DNA of 64,000 nt from CAUZWH01 sp965224275 (GTDB lineage: Bacteria > Pseudomonadota > Alphaproteobacteria > SHVV01): the NCBI GenBank assembly GCA_965224275.1, contig CBDCYR010000002.1:124001-188000 (forward strand), read 5' to 3'. The notes beneath the pieces were generated by a model, which saw only the letters and a program-made list of their open reading frames with translations, had not been told where the DNA came from and ran no database searches. Positions 62,626-64,000 of this stretch are shown one piece after another (positions within the stretch are counted from its first letter, which is position 1; each line of letters opens with the position of its first letter). Made by a program: the position numbers and the translations under genes.

Positions 62626-64000
62626 GACCGGCCTCCCTCAGGCGATCGTAGCGCTGACAGTCGGCCACCGGCCGGTGGCGAAGCTGCAGGCCCTCGGGCG
62701 TCGGGATGGTCGCCGGCGGTGCCGGCTGGCACTGCCGGGCGAGGATGTTGAGCACGACGTCGGCGCTGCAGGCGCCGAAGTCGAGCGCCTCGGCACAGGC
62801 CGCCTCGACCGCCTCCAGCCCGTCCTCCTGAACCGCCGCGAGGATCCTCACGAACTGCCTGTCACCGTCGTCGCAACCCGTCAGCCGGGCCCGTATGCGG
62901 CCGAGCGCGCCGGGCAGTTGCCAGCCCTTGAAGGGCGCGCCGTTCCTCAGCGCACCAGGCTTCCGCGTCAGGATCGGCACGTAGTGCCACGGATCGTAGG
63001 CGATCTCGCCGCGCCCGAAGCTCCGGGGATGCTCGGCGACGGTCTCGCCGTCCTGGCGGATGACGATCCGATCGGCGTAGGCCCGCACGTCGACCGTCCG
63101 CCCGACGGCGCGGGCCGCCACGCTGTAGTGGTTGTTGTCGAAGCGCACCAGACAGGTCTTGGACACCGCCACCTCGGTGGCGTGGAAGCCGTCGAAGGGG
63201 CCGCGATAGGCCATCAGGAAGGGCCGCTCCTCCTCGAACACCTGCCACACCGTCTTGCCCTCGATCGTCGGATGCGGCCGCTTCTTGGCGTCCTCGATAC
63301 ACCGATCCATCAGCCACGCGTTGATCTCGGCGTAGGAGCGGCCCCGCGGGATGGGCACGAACAGGCGGCCGCGGACGTCACCCACCTGCCTCTCGACCTG
63401 CCCCTTCTCCCAGCCCGCACCCGGAGTGCACGCCACCGGCTCCACCAGATGGTGGGAGCACAGCTCCAGAAAGCGCCGGTTGTAGGCGCGCTCCTTGCCG
63501 ACGAAGACCATGCTCACCGCCGTCTTCATGTTGTCGTAGATGCCCCGCCGGCAGACCCCGCCGAAGAAGTGGAAGGCCCGTTCGTGCGCCTCGAACACCA
63601 TCTCCTGGCTCTCGCGCGGGAAGATCTGAACCAGCTGCATGCGGCTGTAGCAGAGCCGCATGTGCGCCGCCTTCACCTTGGTCGTCACACCCGACAGGCG
63701 CGCGTACTCGTGGCTCCAGTCGAACTGGTAGGCCTCGCCGGGATCGAAGCTCAGCGGCACAAAACCCTGCGACGGCGACAACAGCCGCCACCGCCGACGC
63801 CAGGTCCTGGCGTAGCGGCGCACCGCGTCGTAGCCGCCGCCATAGCCCAGAGCCGCAAGATCTTCATGAATCCGCAGCAGAGACAGCCGATCCCGGCGCG
63901 GCTTCTTCTCGTTGGCCTCCAGCTGGCGCTCGAGCTCATCCACCCACGGTCCAAGCTTCGGCATCGGCTGGATCTTGCGCTCGTAGCTGTACGAGGTCTC
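62612..64000 (-). CDS. istA: IS21 transposase IstA (5' partial)
   Basis: The frame is open to base 64,000, so the N-terminal helix-turn-helix lies beyond the window. The visible 462 residues include the rve-type DDE core (GEAYQFDWSHEYARL first Asp, RRGIYDNMKTAV second Asp, GWEKGQVERQVGD Glu) and a C-terminal domain. It is upstream of istB as expected. Confidence 0.93.
   Translation of the reverse strand, partial: ETSYSYERKIQPMPKLGPWVDELERQLEANEKKPRRDRLSLLRIHEDLAALGYGGGYDAVRRYARTWRRRWRLLSPSQGFVPLSFDPGEAYQFDWSHEYARLSGVTTKVKAAHMRLCYSRMQLVQIFPRESQEMVFEAHERAFHFFGGVCRRGIYDNMKTAVSMVFVGKERAYNRRFLELCSHHLVEPVACTPGAGWEKGQVERQVGDVRGRLFVPIPRGRSYAEINAWLMDRCIEDAKKRPHPTIEGKTVWQVFEEERPFLMAYRGPFDGFHATEVAVSKTCLVRFDNNHYSVAARAVGRTVDVRAYADRIVIRQDGETVAEHPRSFGRGEIAYDPWHYVPILTRKPGALRNGAPFKGWQLPGALGRIRARLTGCDDGDRQFVRILAAVQEDGLEAVEAACAEALDFGACSADVVLNILARQCQPAPPATIPTPEGLQLRHRPVADCQRYDRLREAGHGAS

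Larger units (their letters stand above)
61697..64000 (-). mobile_element. IS21-family insertion sequence (one end in window, other end beyond)
   Basis: The left end begins TGTCAATCGGCGTCCAAAAT at 61,697, followed by repeated AATCGGCGT..AATTGACCCCC units (61,701-61,752), the multiple end-repeats typical of IS21 elements. It holds istB and istA in opposite order on the minus strand (istA upstream). The element runs beyond base 64,000, so its target duplication cannot be seen. It inserted in the end of the TetR gene. Confidence 0.88.

Overview
The window is about 60% G+C by eye, with long overlapping antisense frames. The gene types point to an alphaproteobacterium, most likely a Rhodospirillales-like aerobic heterotroph: an RTX/FG-GAP exoprotein, DUF1989, GFA and DUF1272 proteins, several Rieske oxygenases, LLM flavoproteins and a CoxL-type hydroxylase. 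There is no rRNA, tRNA or CRISPR array, so the taxonomy is inference only.

Layout. 1-5.4 kb: the 3' part of a giant secreted calcium-binding repeat protein. 5.6-9.9 kb: an MBL-receiver-GAF fusion, an LLM flavoprotein with a hotdog thioesterase, two decayed genes (cupredoxin-like, beta-propeller) and an unlisted 56-aa small gene. 10-16.7 kb: two divergent catabolic units. The minus unit is GFA, DUF1272, NicX-like dioxygenase, cupin and DUF1989. The plus unit is CMD protein, FAD monooxygenase and amidohydrolase. 16.7-17.4 kb: a broken IS5-family copy. 17.5-24.5 kb: M20 peptidase, DinB, then a second catabolic run (alpha/beta hydrolase, second NicX-like enzyme, LLM, Rieske oxygenase, dienelactone hydrolase). 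24.5-40 kb: VOC and DoxX proteins, an orphan ABC binding protein, aldo/keto reductases, LysE and MFS transporters, glyoxalase I, a PqqC-like protein with a second Rieske oxygenase, a GMC oxidoreductase and RecQ. 40.3-51.5 kb: an orphan molybdenum hydroxylase large subunit, a two-subunit Rieske dioxygenase, PilZ, LysR, a receiver-only regulator, nitroreductase, and a UbiD plus acyl-CoA ligase pair. 51.6-64 kb: an insertion-rich end with a complete IS256-family element (8-bp target duplication), a complete IS5-family element (3-bp duplication) and the left part of an IS21-family element, interspersed with an RNA helicase, a dimethylglycine-dehydrogenase-like enzyme and a TetR/VOC divergent pair.

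Function. Two NicX paralogues keep the expected His and His-x-Asp iron ligands. One lies directly downstream of an alpha/beta hydrolase, with a Rieske oxygenase, flavoproteins and a dienelactone hydrolase around it. This suggests oxidative breakdown of aromatic or N-heteroaromatic compounds, but the substrate cannot be read from sequence and the full nicotinate pathway is not present.

The least explained genes are two small families, each present twice. Family A has a soluble N-terminus and a single C-terminal membrane helix (46,983-47,477 and 53,225-53,722). Family B is a 95-105 aa helical protein (29,326-29,613 and 53,719-54,036). One A and one B gene overlap by four bases, and the other A gene overlaps or abuts a receiver-only response regulator. 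This is the best candidate here for an undescribed system.
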